Notes: generated from the letters alone by a model not told the origin. A DNA stretch of 32,913 nt from Chitinophagales bacterium (GCA_015655015.1 JAATFV010000182.1:1-32913), one strand, 5' to 3'; shown: positions 8,725 through 16,775, counted from the first letter of the stretch. Numbers and translations are program-made.

Positions 8725-8755
8725 TTTGTTTTGTGTCGCGATCGGCGGAACTTTG
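8725..8755 (+). promoter_or_regulatory. Candidate promoter for small RNA
   Basis: TTTG at 8725-8728, a 19-nt spacer, then GAACTTTG at 8748-8755, which matches the Bacteroidota -7 box TAnnTTTG except for the first base. Transcription would start near 8761. No open reading frame follows before the terminator at 8907. Confidence 0.5.
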
Positions 8756-8761
8756 CGTAGT

Positions 8762-8940
8762 GAATGAATGATCCGTATCCGAAATGTAAAACCAGGCCGT
8801 TAAGGCAAATTGATCCAAATCCCTGAAAACCGGAAATGTCCAATGTCCTGTCCTGTTTAGGGCTCTCAACTGTAGGGAACGTCCAAACCTGCAGTAAATT
8901 AATTACCCCGTCCGCCCATCTGGCGGACGGGCTTTTTTTT
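8762..8940 (+). ncRNA. Putative ~180-nt small RNA, family unrecognised
   Basis: A stretch without a credible gene is bounded by a promoter-like sequence (8725-8755) and a strong intrinsic terminator (8907-8940). Two further hairpins are visible inside: 8821-8830 with 8855-8862 (CCCTGAAAAC against GTTTAGGG), and an 8-bp stem 8869-8876 with 8888-8895 (ACTGTAGG against CCTGCAGT, one G-U pair). The nitroreductase downstream has its own promoter after the terminator, which argues for an independent RNA rather than a leader. I could not match it to 6S, tmRNA, RNase P or SRP RNA. The remainder of the gap (8457-8724) holds the csp promoter region and the G-rich tract. Confidence 0.45.
8907..8940 (+). 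terminator. Strong rho-independent terminator
   Basis: A perfect 10-bp GC-rich stem (CCCGTCCGCC at 8907-8916 with 8922-8931), a 5-nt loop and eight T residues (8933-8940). The T-tract exists only on the + strand, so it terminates + transcription coming from the gene-free stretch upstream. Confidence 0.88.
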
Positions 8941-8965
8941 GTGCGCATCCCTCCGCTTATCTTTG
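8938..8965 (+). promoter_or_regulatory. Promoter of the nitroreductase gene
   Basis: TATCTTTG at 8958-8965 is a perfect match to the Bacteroidota -7 element TAnnTTTG. TTTG at 8938-8941, at the end of the terminator T-tract, could be the -33 element, with a rather short 16-nt spacer. The start site would be near 8971, leaving a leader of about 15 nt before the ATG at 8986. Confidence 0.65.
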
Positions 8966-8985
8966 CATCCACTAAAAAAGCGGCT

Positions 8986-9591
8986 ATGTCATCCTCCAGT
9001 GAAAACCTGCCTCTACCCGCGCAGATCAATCAGCTCATCCGTTCCCGCAGAAGCGTATTCCCGGATCAATTCCGGAAGGATATTTCCATACCAGACGACA
9101 TTATCTGGCAATTGCTGGAAAATGCCAATTGGGCCCCTAACCATAAGCAGACAGAACCCTGGAGATTCGTAGTCTTCAGCGGGGAAGGACGCAAAAAGTT
9201 CGCCTCCTTCCAGGCGTCCCGCTATAAGGAGAGCGCCGGAGAAAAATTCAGGCAGGATAAATATGACAAGCTTCTCAACAACCCGCTATTATCCTCCCAT
9301 ATTGTAGCGATCATCCTGAAGCGAAGCACCACCGTGAACATCCCGGAAATGGAAGAGATCGCAGCCGTAGCCTGTGCCGTCGAGAACATCTACCTTTCCG
9401 CCACCGCATACGGACTGGGAGGATACTGGAGCACGGGGGGAATTACCTATGACCCCGCCGCCCGCACCTTTCTGGGACTGGAAGGAGAGGACCGCCTGAT
9501 GGGGACCTTCTACCTGGGAATGGTCCGCATAACTTCGCCCGGAGGGAAACGGGGAGATATAAAGGAGAAAACAATTTGGGTGAAAGAATAG
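8986..9591 (+). CDS. Nitroreductase family protein (FMN-dependent oxidoreductase)
   Basis: 201 residues from the ATG at 8986. A longer frame opens at 8836, but it would run through the terminator stem and the promoter, so it is rejected. The family signature is clear: an N-terminal helix with IRSRRSVFPDQF (FMN phosphate-binding arginines), then NANWAPNHKQTEPWRFVVF, and a late AYGLGGYWSTGG segment followed by FLGLEGEDRLMGTFYLG. Members are dimeric flavoproteins that use NAD(P)H to reduce nitro compounds, quinones or other electrophiles; the natural substrate is unknown. Monocistronic by appearance; the DUF4399 gene begins 51 bp later and might be co-transcribed. Confidence 0.9.
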   Translation: MSSSSENLPLPAQINQLIRSRRSVFPDQFRKDISIPDDIIWQLLENANWAPNHKQTEPWRFVVFSGEGRKKFASFQASRYKESAGEKFRQDKYDKLLNNPLLSSHIVAIILKRSTTVNIPEMEEIAAVACAVENIYLSATAYGLGGYWSTGGITYDPAARTFLGLEGEDRLMGTFYLGMVRITSPGGKRGDIKEKTIWVKE

Positions 9592-9642
9592 AATTGCCGC
9601 TTATTGCCTAAATTTATCCCTCAATAAACAAATACCAATAAC

Positions 9643-10161
9643 ATGCGTACTATCCATTTTCTTCCTGCCGCTTTGCTCCTGGCGCTGACTGCCTGCAACA
9701 ATTCCGGGGACAAAGCTTCCTCCGGAGACACCACTCAGACCATTTCTGCCGCACCTAAAGACACGATGAATATGAAACCTGCCGATTCATCTGCCATGGC
9801 GACAGCTTTACCGGACGTACCGGCCGGCGCTAAAGTATATTTCAAGAACCTGAAGGATGGCCAGACCGTCACCTCCCCTTTCAAAGTAGAAATGGGTATT
9901 GATGGGCTGAAGCTCGACACGGCCGGCGCCATCGTTGCCGGTTCGGGACATCATCACCTGCTGATCGATGCCGGGGATTCTATTCCTGCCGGCCTGGCAG
10001 TGCCAAAAGATTCCACTCACCTGCATTTTGGAAAGGCGCAATCCAGTACCGATGTGACCCTGCCTGCCGGGAAACATGTATTGACCCTGCAATTTGCCGA
10101 TGGTATCCACCGCTCTTATGGCAGCAAATTAGCTGCTACCATCACGGTAACAGTGAAGTAG
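9643..10161 (+). CDS. DUF4399 lipoprotein
   Basis: 172 residues. It has a lipoprotein signal (MRTIHFLPAALLLALTAC, Cys18), a Ser/Thr/Ala-rich linker (about 20-55) and a DUF4399-like domain from about residue 60. The domain contains VYFKNLKDGQTVTSPFKV, a His-rich GSGHHHLLIDAGD stretch (about 100-112) and THLHFGKAQSSTDVTLPAGK, ending HRSYG and a beta strand. The family occurs widely in periplasmic or surface proteins and has no firmly established function. The conserved His cluster invites the idea of metal binding, as inference only. The stop codon overlaps the first of two tandem terminators. Confidence 0.85.
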   Translation: MRTIHFLPAALLLALTACNNSGDKASSGDTTQTISAAPKDTMNMKPADSSAMATALPDVPAGAKVYFKNLKDGQTVTSPFKVEMGIDGLKLDTAGAIVAGSGHHHLLIDAGDSIPAGLAVPKDSTHLHFGKAQSSTDVTLPAGKHVLTLQFADGIHRSYGSKLAATITVTVK

Positions 10162-10183
10162 CCCTATCGGGCATGCCTTTTTT
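10161..10183 (+). terminator. First terminator after DUF4399 gene
   Basis: A small hairpin GCCC-TATC-GGGC (10161-10172) beginning in the stop codon, followed by six T residues (10178-10183). An alternative fold uses the GGCATGCC palindrome just inside it. Confidence 0.55.
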
Positions 10184-10187
10184 CCAC

Positions 10188-10258
10188 GTTTGCCATCCGG
10201 GAGCCTTTATCCAGGTGAACCTTGTTCACTTTTGCCCCCGGATGGCAAACTTTTTTTT
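10188..10258 (+). terminator. Second, long terminator after DUF4399 gene
   Basis: A perfect 14-bp stem (GTTTGCCATCCGGG at 10188-10201 with 10237-10250) closes a loop that contains its own GTGAAC-CTT-GTTCAC hairpin. Eight T residues follow (10251-10258). Confidence 0.88.
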
Positions 10259-10356
10259 AGTGAAATCCCCAAAAAAAACAACCGGCGCAACGAAAAGAAC
10301 GTAGAAGTTGTCAGGAGGATGGAATTGTTTTTGCAGGCGTTTACCAATCTTAAAAA

Positions 10357-11082
10357 ATGAAAATCATGGGAAAAAAAGGTATATTTTACCGTTTAGCAGT
10401 TTTAGCTTTTGTGATAGCAGGATTGTCCGGTTGCGTAAAATCCGGATCGAATTACTCCAATAATGGCAATGCCGTCACGTTCATGACTATAATGAACCTG
10501 GCTTCCACTCCGGCGGATATTTATTTTAATGGGACCAAAGCTTCCTCCAATGCCCTGCCATCGGGGTATTTTGATCAGCGATACGAACAATTGGCGCCGG
10601 GAACTTATCAAATACAGTTCAAGGCGGCAGGCAAGGACAGCCTTGTGGCAGGAGTCCAATCCTATCTTTATGATTCAACGGATTTTAATACCGTGATCCT
10701 GTACAATAATGCAGGCAGCGCAACGCTCAATGCCGTAAGGATCCTGGACGATTATAGTACGATATCAGCCACGGCAGCCAGTTACCGGTTCTTCAACATG
10801 TCTCCCGACGTGCCTTCCGTAGATCTTTATTTCAACAGCACCGCGGCTCAATCCCACAGGACTACAGCAGATAATGTGATTAATTCGGGCTTTAACAGCT
10901 TTCAGCCCTTAAGTCCCGGCACCTATAGTGTACAGGTAAAAAAGGCAGGAACGGATTCCGTGGTAGCCTCCGTGAGTGGTATAACGATGGCGGCACAGAC
11001 CGCCTCGACCATTTTCTTAACGGGGAATTCCGGTAATTCCACCAACCCCATTGCATTGAAAGTATTAGTGGCTTCCTACTGA
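10357..11082 (+). CDS. DUF4397 lipoprotein
   Basis: 241 residues with a lipoprotein signal ending in LSGC (Cys26 from the first ATG; a second ATG three codons later is equally possible). Two DUF4397-like beta-sandwich units are visible: VTFMTIMNLASTPADIYFNG ... LAPGTYQIQFKAAGKDSLV (about 40-100) and YRFFNMSPDVPSVDLYFNS ... LSPGTYSVQVKKAGTDSVV (about 143-207). They are internal repeats of each other (PGTYqiqfKaAGkDSlv against PGTYsvqvKkAGtDSvv). The family is a common Bacteroidota envelope lipoprotein of unknown role. The gene is preceded by tandem terminators and so must have its own promoter; only a weak TTG-N15-TGTTTTTG candidate is seen (10308-10333). Confidence 0.85.
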   Translation: MKIMGKKGIFYRLAVLAFVIAGLSGCVKSGSNYSNNGNAVTFMTIMNLASTPADIYFNGTKASSNALPSGYFDQRYEQLAPGTYQIQFKAAGKDSLVAGVQSYLYDSTDFNTVILYNNAGSATLNAVRILDDYSTISATAASYRFFNMSPDVPSVDLYFNSTAAQSHRTTADNVINSGFNSFQPLSPGTYSVQVKKAGTDSVVASVSGITMAAQTASTIFLTGNSGNSTNPIALKVLVASY

Positions 11083-11094
11083 TAAATCTCTTTC

Positions 11095-11127
11095 GTTGTG
11101 AGAACGAACATCGTTCGTTCTCACAAC
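11095..11127. terminator. Perfect 15-bp inverted repeat between convergent genes
   Basis: GTTGTGAGAACGAAC at 11095-11109 pairs exactly with 11113-11127 around a 3-nt loop (ATC). It fills the gap between the DUF4397 gene and the stop codon of the convergent AraC gene. No strong T-tract follows on either strand, so bidirectional termination is likely but not certain. Confidence 0.6.
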
Positions 11128-12114
11128 CTATTTCAGCGATCCGGGAAGAACCTTATGATATTTCTTGAATATGATGATAAAAGCGCTCACCTTTTCATAG
11201 CCCAGCCGGTAAGCGGTTTCAGAAACACTGATCTTTTTCTCCTGCAACAGGTTTTTGGCAAGGTCCATTTTCTTTTCGAGATAATACTCATACATGGTCT
11301 TGCCGTAAATAGCCTTGAAATGCCTTTTTAAAGTAGACTCGCTCAGAGCGAACTCCCTGGCCAGCTGCTTCTGGGAAGGCAGCATATCCTGCAGGCTTTG
11401 CACCAGCCGCTGCTCTACCAGCCGTATGGTCTGCACATAATAGCTTTCCCTGGCAGGCAGGGATGCCTTATCACGTCCCGGTAACCGATCGATGATATTG
11501 GCAAGCAGCGTTAATGCCCTTGACCGGATAGTCAATAAATTGAACAAAGGCTTATGTACCTCCATTTCAATCTCACTTAACAGATGCTCGTCCGCAGGCT
11601 GCGTCGTCTCCGCCAGCACAGCTATCAGATCTTCTTCCCCCAGCACGGCTGTGACGGCCTCTATTTTATCTTCCATACCGGACAGGTGCGTATAAAGCCA
11701 TTCCCGGGAGAACAACAGCTCAATAGTATGAGATAGAACGCCTTCCGGGATGCGCGTTGACAATCGGCTATTATTAGACGTAAGAAAGACATTATTCGGA
11801 TAGCCGGGATGTACAACAGGTTTAATATAAGGTTTTGTCAATTTGAAAGGCCCCGGAGCCAAAAGAAAACATAAGGCGAAAATGATCTCGCAGTCAGACT
11901 GCCTGGCGAGACGGATCACTTCAATATCCTCATAATAACGAAGCCGGGTATAACGCATGTGCAAACCCTCCTCCAGGAATATGCTTTTTATGATGCCGCT
12001 GCCCATAACGACAGGGATCTGCATGGTATTATTTATGATCGGAGCAGGAAGTTGTTTCGATAAGGCGATAAAAGCGGATTCCAGGTTGTCATCTCTCAAA
12101 ATGAAACGCTGCAT
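11128..12114 (-). CDS. AraC-family transcriptional regulator
   Basis: 328 residues. The C-terminal third (about 235-328) is an AraC-type double helix-turn-helix: LPSQKQLAREFALSESTLKRHFKAIYGKTMYEYYLEKKMDLAKNLL followed by the second helix pair SVSETAYRLGYEKVSAFIIIFKKY. This matches the pattern of Bacteroidota AraC regulators, including the shortened FxxxFKKyhG-like end (here FKKYHKVLPGSLK). The N-terminal 230 residues have no domain I recognise and probably sense a ligand or mediate dimerisation. The gene converges with the DUF4397 gene and is divergent from the FG-GAP gene with 576 bp between starts, so regulation of that gene is a possible but untested idea. Confidence 0.9.
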   Translation of the reverse strand: MQRFILRDDNLESAFIALSKQLPAPIINNTMQIPVVMGSGIIKSIFLEEGLHMRYTRLRYYEDIEVIRLARQSDCEIIFALCFLLAPGPFKLTKPYIKPVVHPGYPNNVFLTSNNSRLSTRIPEGVLSHTIELLFSREWLYTHLSGMEDKIEAVTAVLGEEDLIAVLAETTQPADEHLLSEIEMEVHKPLFNLLTIRSRALTLLANIIDRLPGRDKASLPARESYYVQTIRLVEQRLVQSLQDMLPSQKQLAREFALSESTLKRHFKAIYGKTMYEYYLEKKMDLAKNLLQEKKISVSETAYRLGYEKVSAFIIIFKKYHKVLPGSLK

Positions 12115-12280
12115 CGGTAAGCGGGTAGAGGGTTTGATAGAATATTAGTTTTTAATGCAACACACATATACGAAAATAAACGGTTTATGGATTTGTATAA
12201 CAGCTATATATCTTTCTGCGGGAAAATCACCTGCCGCCACGTTGACCGTAATGAGGTACTATTTTGAGTTGATTGAGGCA

Positions 12281-12314
12281 TTTGTTATAGGAATAGTGTA
12301 GTACCTTTACTACA
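12281..12314 (+). promoter_or_regulatory. Candidate promoter with overlapping dyad, upstream of FG-GAP gene
   Basis: TTTG (12281-12284), 17 nt, then TACCTTTA (12302-12309), one mismatch from TAnnTTTG. The -7 box lies in the perfect dyad TGTAGTA-CCTT-TACTACA (12297-12314), an operator-like arrangement. If used, it leaves a leader of about 375 nt before the ATG at 12691. Apart from this and the tandem repeat at 12583, the 576-bp gap 12115-12690 shows no gene I can support. Confidence 0.35.
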
Positions 12315-12582
12315 TTGAATTGGTTTTTTATCGACACCGCCTCTATTCCTTTGAATTGCCTCTATCCGATATCTTTCATCATAAAGGTTGAGAGATTTAT
12401 TTTGATTGCCTCTTGAAACAGCCCTTTCGCAAATTTTCCAGACAATTTGATTAGTACTTGCAAGCTCATCGGACAGGGACGATGATGGCTGTATTTTCCC
12501 CCCAACAGTGTTGAATTTCAACAATGGTTCTGGCTCTACCGGTAGCTCCTTTTTCAGGTGAATAGCCCCGTGCTGTTACTGT

Positions 12583-12620
12583 TAGTCTATGCCTATACAG
12601 ATAGTCTATGTCTTTACAGA
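12583..12620 (+). repeat. 19-bp tandem repeat upstream of FG-GAP gene
   Basis: TAGTCTATGCCTATACAGA (12583-12601) is directly followed by TAGTCTATGTCTTTACAGA (12602-12620); 17 of 19 positions match. It lies 70 bp before the FG-GAP start codon, so it could be part of the leader or a binding site pair. Confidence 0.85.
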
Positions 12621-12690
12621 ACGGACGGGTCCGCTCACAGGGAGATCTATTATCTCTATTAATCACCAAATCATCGTAAGAAAAATAATT

Positions 12691-15675
12691 ATGCAATTTA
12701 ATTTTACGCTTGCCGGATCAGCCCTCATTTTCCGTTTATCCTTAGTCCTGTTGCTTTCCGGTACAGCCTTCGGCCAGGATAAACCTAATAGTAATGACTT
12801 AATAACATCTACTCTTGCGAAAAGAGATATCAACACACAGGTATTGCCGTTTAACACCACCAGGAACTGGTATAGTCAGGCCGTTGCTAACCTGGAAGAC
12901 AGAGAATATTTCATCCGGACACAGGATAATCCCGGTGTATTTGGCGCTGTTAATCATGCACAGCACCTGGGATACCTGTTTACCGACAAAGGGTACGCTG
13001 TCACCAACTTTAACGAAGATGGATCCACGAAGGATATCTGGAGTACCCGCTTTCTCTTTTCAGGTATCGGGAGAAAGGACCGGATCCGCCAGATGCCTTT
13101 GTTTCATGCCAATCAGAAGGGAGATCAGACCCTGCAATATGATTACAGGGATTATACGATCACCTACGATAACCGGAAGGAGGGGATGGAACAAAGTTTC
13201 CTTATCAGGGAAAGACCTTCCGGTAAAAAAGACCTGCAGATCGTGATCGGACTGGATGGCGACCTGGCAGCAAGGACAGGGGACGACAATCAATTGATCC
13301 TGTATACTCCCGGCCATCCGTCAGCGGTAAAGCTGGTATATGATCAGCTGAAAGTATGGGACCGGGAAAAAAAGAGCCTGCCCGCCCATCTGCAGGTAAC
13401 AGGCGCCCATCGCCTGGTATTGACGGTCGATGATAGAGAGGCCCTTTACCCCATCACGGTAGACCCGCTCAACCATGCTCCCGGCAAGATCCTCTCGGGT
13501 GATAATATCCTTGGTACCTCCCTGGTGGATGCCAGCGCGCACCTGCTCTTCGGCTTTTCCGTCAGCGGCGCGGGAGACGTGAATGGCGACGGTACAGATG
13601 ATATTATTATCGGGTCTCCTACTTTTACAAAGATTACCGGTATCTCCGGTGGTAATCTGACCTTAGGCGTCGGCGTTACCGGAGCCGCCTTTATTTATTA
13701 TGGCGTTCCTACCACCGGACCCGCTACGACCCCTTCCCAGGTATTGCAGCCGGCTGGCCTGGCTACAGGGGCATTGTTCGGATATAGCGTGAGCACCGCC
13801 GGAAAATTCGATGGTAGAACCACCCGGGCAGGTGTCGTGGTCGGCGCTCCGGCAGACGCCATCTCCCTGACCGTTTCATTTTTGACTACACAAGTCGCGG
13901 CTGGCAAAGTTTATATGTTTTCAGGCAATGCTTTCACGGCGGATATTAATACAAGACCTGCTCCATCAGCTATTCTTTCCTTATCATCCGACGATTTCCC
14001 CGGCCTTTTAATAGCTCCTCCCCCCAACCCACTCTTCGGTTTCAGCGTGAGCGACGCCGGTAATCTGGATGGCGATGCATACGATGATATCGTAGTAGGA
14101 ACTCCTTATTCTACGAACGTCGCTCCTCTTAGCCCCTTATCGGCCGGCCGGGTAGATATTTTTAAGGGCGGCGCAACAGGGATTGTCACTACTCCCGCCA
14201 GAACGATCTTTGGCCAGACCGCCACATCGCTGTTTGGCTTCAGTGTCAGTTCAGCAGGCAAAGTAAAAGGGGCAGGAGCAGGCGCCTTCGATGCTATTAT
14301 TGCCGGAGCGCCCGGTGGCCTGATCTCCATCGGCCAGTTGGAAGGGCATGCCTATTTGTTTTATGGAAAATCAGGCGGGGTCACGGCGACCAGCACGGCC
14401 ACGGCAGATCAGGTCTTAGGCGGAGGATCCGGCATTATCGCATCGCTTTTTGGCTTTAGTGTCAGCGGCGCCGGCGATGTTGACGGGGATGGCTTCGACG
14501 ATGTGATCGTTGGAGAACCCCTGCGAATTGATAACGGAGTAGCCGCAGGACGGGCCTCCATCTTTTATGGCAGCGCTGCGGGCATTTCCGCGACAGCCGG
14601 CACGATCCTTCGCAGCCCCCGCAGTCCGTCCGCTTTGTCACTGCTGACCGGTCCCAATCTTCTTTTCGGTTACAGCGTAGGTAAGGCTGGCAATGCAACC
14701 GGCGATGCCGCCGGGGAAGTCCTCGTCGGGGAGCCCGGCAGCCTCGCTCTTAGCAACCCTCTCATCAGTACCTTACTGACGTTGCTTACCGGTACTACTA
14801 CCTTATCGGGCCAGGCCTATCTTTTCAAAGGCGCCCTCCTGGCGCACATGCCTAACAATTCCGCACCCTTCCTGACGATCGCAGATAATAATCCCGGCGG
14901 TCTTTTAAACGCCAACCTCCTGGGAGCCAGCGTGCATTATGCCGGGGATGTCAATCACGACGGATTCCCGGATTTCCTCATCGGCGGCCCCAGCGGTATT
15001 CTCGACCTCGGCCTTAACATTGGCTCCTTGCTGGGTGCGTTTACGACCGGATCAGGACTGATCGTTTCCGCCAGTTCCGGCGGCGTCTATCTCTACTTTG
15101 GCTTCACCGGCCCCCTGCCGGTGAACTTCCTTTCCTTTACGGCCACCGCTGAGAAGACGGACGTACTCCTGGACTGGTCGACTGCACAAGAGCAGAACAG
15201 CGATCATTTTGAGATAGAACGCAGCTCGGATAACAGCAATTTTGTTTCCATCGGACAGGTCACGGCGGCACATAACAGTAATATGCAAATGAACTATTCC
15301 TTTACGGACCCGTCTCCTGTCAGCGGGAATAATTTCTACCGGCTGAAAGAAGTGGACCTGGACGGAAATTCCATGTACAGCAAAGTCGTGTCTGTCAATT
15401 TTGGTGGTCCTTCCCAAAATGTGATCGCCGTTTATCCGAACCCGGCACACGAAAGTTTCCAGCTGTTATTTAAAAATATGCCAACCGGCAGATATGAGAT
15501 GAGCCTGCTTAGCCCGGCAGGTCAGGTGATACAGTCCAGAAGTATCCAGGTGAGCAATTCGGCCAGTTATGCGGAATTAGTACCGCTGAGCTCCGGCCTG
15601 GCGCAAGGCACTTACATTATAAGATTAGTGGATCAGCAACAGCATGTATTTATATCGAAGGTGGTGATCCGGTAA
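12691..15675 (+). CDS. Secreted FG-GAP (integrin-alpha-like) repeat protein with T9SS sorting domain
   Basis: 994 residues from the ATG at 12691, chosen because it starts a signal peptide (MQFNFTLAGSALIFRLSLVL, cleavage near AFGQ); the frame is open upstream to 12589 but without a sensible N-terminus. After an unassigned N-terminal region (about 25-270) come seven FG-GAP-type blades beginning near residues 284, 359, 447, 513, 586, 656 and 743, each with (L)LFGxSVSxAG. Calcium loops of the DxNGDGxxD type are intact in blades 1, 3, 5 and 7 (for example DVDGDGFDD) and degenerate in 2, 4 and 6. A FN3-like region (LPVNFLSFTATAEK) and a type-A C-terminal sorting domain (VIAVYPNPAHESFQL ... GTYIIRL ... 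KVVIR) follow. It should be exported by Sec, then by the type IX system, to the surface; adhesion is a plausible role. Confidence 0.92.
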   Translation: MQFNFTLAGSALIFRLSLVLLLSGTAFGQDKPNSNDLITSTLAKRDINTQVLPFNTTRNWYSQAVANLEDREYFIRTQDNPGVFGAVNHAQHLGYLFTDKGYAVTNFNEDGSTKDIWSTRFLFSGIGRKDRIRQMPLFHANQKGDQTLQYDYRDYTITYDNRKEGMEQSFLIRERPSGKKDLQIVIGLDGDLAARTGDDNQLILYTPGHPSAVKLVYDQLKVWDREKKSLPAHLQVTGAHRLVLTVDDREALYPITVDPLNHAPGKILSGDNILGTSLVDASAHLLFGFSVSGAGDVNGDGTDDIIIGSPTFTKITGISGGNLTLGVGVTGAAFIYYGVPTTGPATTPSQVLQPAGLATGALFGYSVSTAGKFDGRTTRAGVVVGAPADAISLTVSFLTTQVAAGKVYMFSGNAFTADINTRPAPSAILSLSSDDFPGLLIAPPPNPLFGFSVSDAGNLDGDAYDDIVVGTPYSTNVAPLSPLSAGRVDIFKGGATGIVTTPARTIFGQTATSLFGFSVSSAGKVKGAGAGAFDAIIAGAPGGLISIGQLEGHAYLFYGKSGGVTATSTATADQVLGGGSGIIASLFGFSVSGAGDVDGDGFDDVIVGEPLRIDNGVAAGRASIFYGSAAGISATAGTILRSPRSPSALSLLTGPNLLFGYSVGKAGNATGDAAGEVLVGEPGSLALSNPLISTLLTLLTGTTTLSGQAYLFKGALLAHMPNNSAPFLTIADNNPGGLLNANLLGASVHYAGDVNHDGFPDFLIGGPSGILDLGLNIGSLLGAFTTGSGLIVSASSGGVYLYFGFTGPLPVNFLSFTATAEKTDVLLDWSTAQEQNSDHFEIERSSDNSNFVSIGQVTAAHNSNMQMNYSFTDPSPVSGNNFYRLKEVDLDGNSMYSKVVSVNFGGPSQNVIAVYPNPAHESFQLLFKNMPTGRYEMSLLSPAGQVIQSRSIQVSNSASYAELVPLSSGLAQGTYIIRLVDQQQHVFISKVVIR

Positions 15676-15694
15676 AAATATCCTTTAAAAAAAT

Positions 15695-15728
15695 AAACCC
15701 TGGGGCGAAAGCTCCGGGGTTTGTTTTT
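15695..15728. terminator. Bidirectional terminator after FG-GAP gene
   Basis: A 12-bp stem with two G-U pairs (15695-15706 with 15711-15722), a GAAA tetraloop and GTTTTTG behind it on the + strand. On the minus strand the A-rich 5' flank gives a T-rich tail, so it may also stop the convergent lipoprotein gene. Confidence 0.8.
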
Positions 15729-15800
15729 GCTCGCTGAAATTCGAACTGTTTTTTCCTGCGGACAGATAGGCCTTGCCTTCTGTCCTCTGTCGAACTGTGT

Positions 15801-16631
15801 TCATTTTGCCAGCCTGAATTCATACCAGTTGGCCTCTTCCTTCTGCCCCGCATTATTGGAAGAGCCATACCCCCTTCTTCCCCCGCCCATACCACGCCCG
15901 CCGCCCATGCTCATATGCATGCCTCCTCCACCTCCGCCAAAAGAGTGCCGCGGACCCGCATTGCCCCTGCCTTCCTGGCCGGGGATCATGTTTAATACGA
16001 TCCCTACACTGAAATTCTTCTTTTTAGACCGGGCGCTAAGGTCCATGCCCAATACGTTTTTTATCGGAATAACTACCTCATAGACCAGCAGACTGTCCTG
16101 GTTATTCAGCTTCATGGCCACCTGGAAAGGCCCCTTCTGATCGGCCACGCCGAACTGTCCGTTCTCAATGCCGGGAAATCCCGTCGTACCATAAGAATCG
16201 GATTGCAGGAGCAGCTCCTCCTTCCGGGCTTTGTAATCCGCCGCCGTGATGGTAGCTCCATAACGGGCCCTTTCTGCTTCAGGCTGTTTGCGGAGCGGAA
16301 AATGAAGAGCGATCTCTTTATTCTTGTCTCCTTTCGGATCGAAATAGATAGTCATGCCTGCCCGCAACATCCTCAGCTCGGTAGGCTCATCCCTGGACAG
16401 GACACAGACATAAATGTTCTTGCTGTCATTGGTAACATTATATTGGAGCGTATATTCCGGATTGCTGAAGCGGAGCGGCTGACTCCATTCGTTCGCACTG
16501 CCGTCTGCTACAACCGGCGTTTCCTGGTAATGACCTTCCGGGGCCAGCTTATGAGCGCAGCCGGTGCAGAACAGGGTTCCAAATAAAAGAGTAGCCGGTA
16601 ACCATTTTTGCGGGATAAAGGGACTGGGCAT
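15801..16631 (-). CDS. Lipoprotein with CBM9/DOMON-like domain and Gly/Met/His-rich tail
   Basis: 276 residues. The signal ends in a lipobox (FCTGC, Cys25). Residues about 38-215 look like the CBM9/DOMON-like beta-sandwich seen in many Bacteroidota proteins: VADGSANEWSQPL, YNVTNDSKNIYVCVLSRD, MTIYFDPKGDKNKEIALHFP and LLVYEVVIPIKNVLG. The last 60 residues contain a low-complexity stretch with a run of glycines, MHMSMGGGRGMGGGRRG and no predicted fold, before a short ending NWYEFRLAK. Function is unknown; sugar or haem binding is the family-level guess. It is convergent with the FG-GAP gene and has no clear promoter. Confidence 0.75.
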   Translation of the reverse strand: MPSPFIPQKWLPATLLFGTLFCTGCAHKLAPEGHYQETPVVADGSANEWSQPLRFSNPEYTLQYNVTNDSKNIYVCVLSRDEPTELRMLRAGMTIYFDPKGDKNKEIALHFPLRKQPEAERARYGATITAADYKARKEELLLQSDSYGTTGFPGIENGQFGVADQKGPFQVAMKLNNQDSLLVYEVVIPIKNVLGMDLSARSKKKNFSVGIVLNMIPGQEGRGNAGPRHSFGGGGGGMHMSMGGGRGMGGGRRGYGSSNNAGQKEEANWYEFRLAK

Positions 16632-16725
16632 AACAGGATTTTTGTTGTCAATTTAGTTCTCCTTACGACAACTCAGGCCTTAAAATCGGTTATTCCCTTG
16701 TTAATATAATAGGGTGTTCATGGAT

Positions 16726-16766
16726 TCAGCAGTTAGTCAACCGTATCAGCAGTTAGTGCAACCGTA
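16726..16766 (+). repeat. 20/21-bp tandem duplication
   Basis: TCAGCAGTTAGTCAACCGTA (16726-16745) is followed at once by the same sequence with one extra G after GTTAGT (16746-16766). It lies between the gcvP terminator and the upstream region of the CBM9-like lipoprotein gene. Confidence 0.92.
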
Positions 16767-16775
16767 TAAAATGAA

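Noticed and set aside
8762..8940. Identification of the putative RNA as 6S, SRP, RNase P or tmRNA
   Set aside because: None of the conserved cores of these RNAs could be found by eye, so no family name is given.
8836..8985. Upstream extension of the nitroreductase frame
   Set aside because: It would translate the stem of a terminator and the -7 promoter box; the ATG at 8986 gives the usual N-terminus.
12285..12696. Two minus-strand frames in the AraC/FG-GAP spacer
   Set aside because: Translations show no recognisable family and the frames overlap each other; no support for coding.
15759..15785. A GGACAGA/TCTGTCC hairpin as terminator of the CBM9-like gene
   Set aside because: It has no T-tract on either strand; the hairpin at 15695-15728 is a better terminator.
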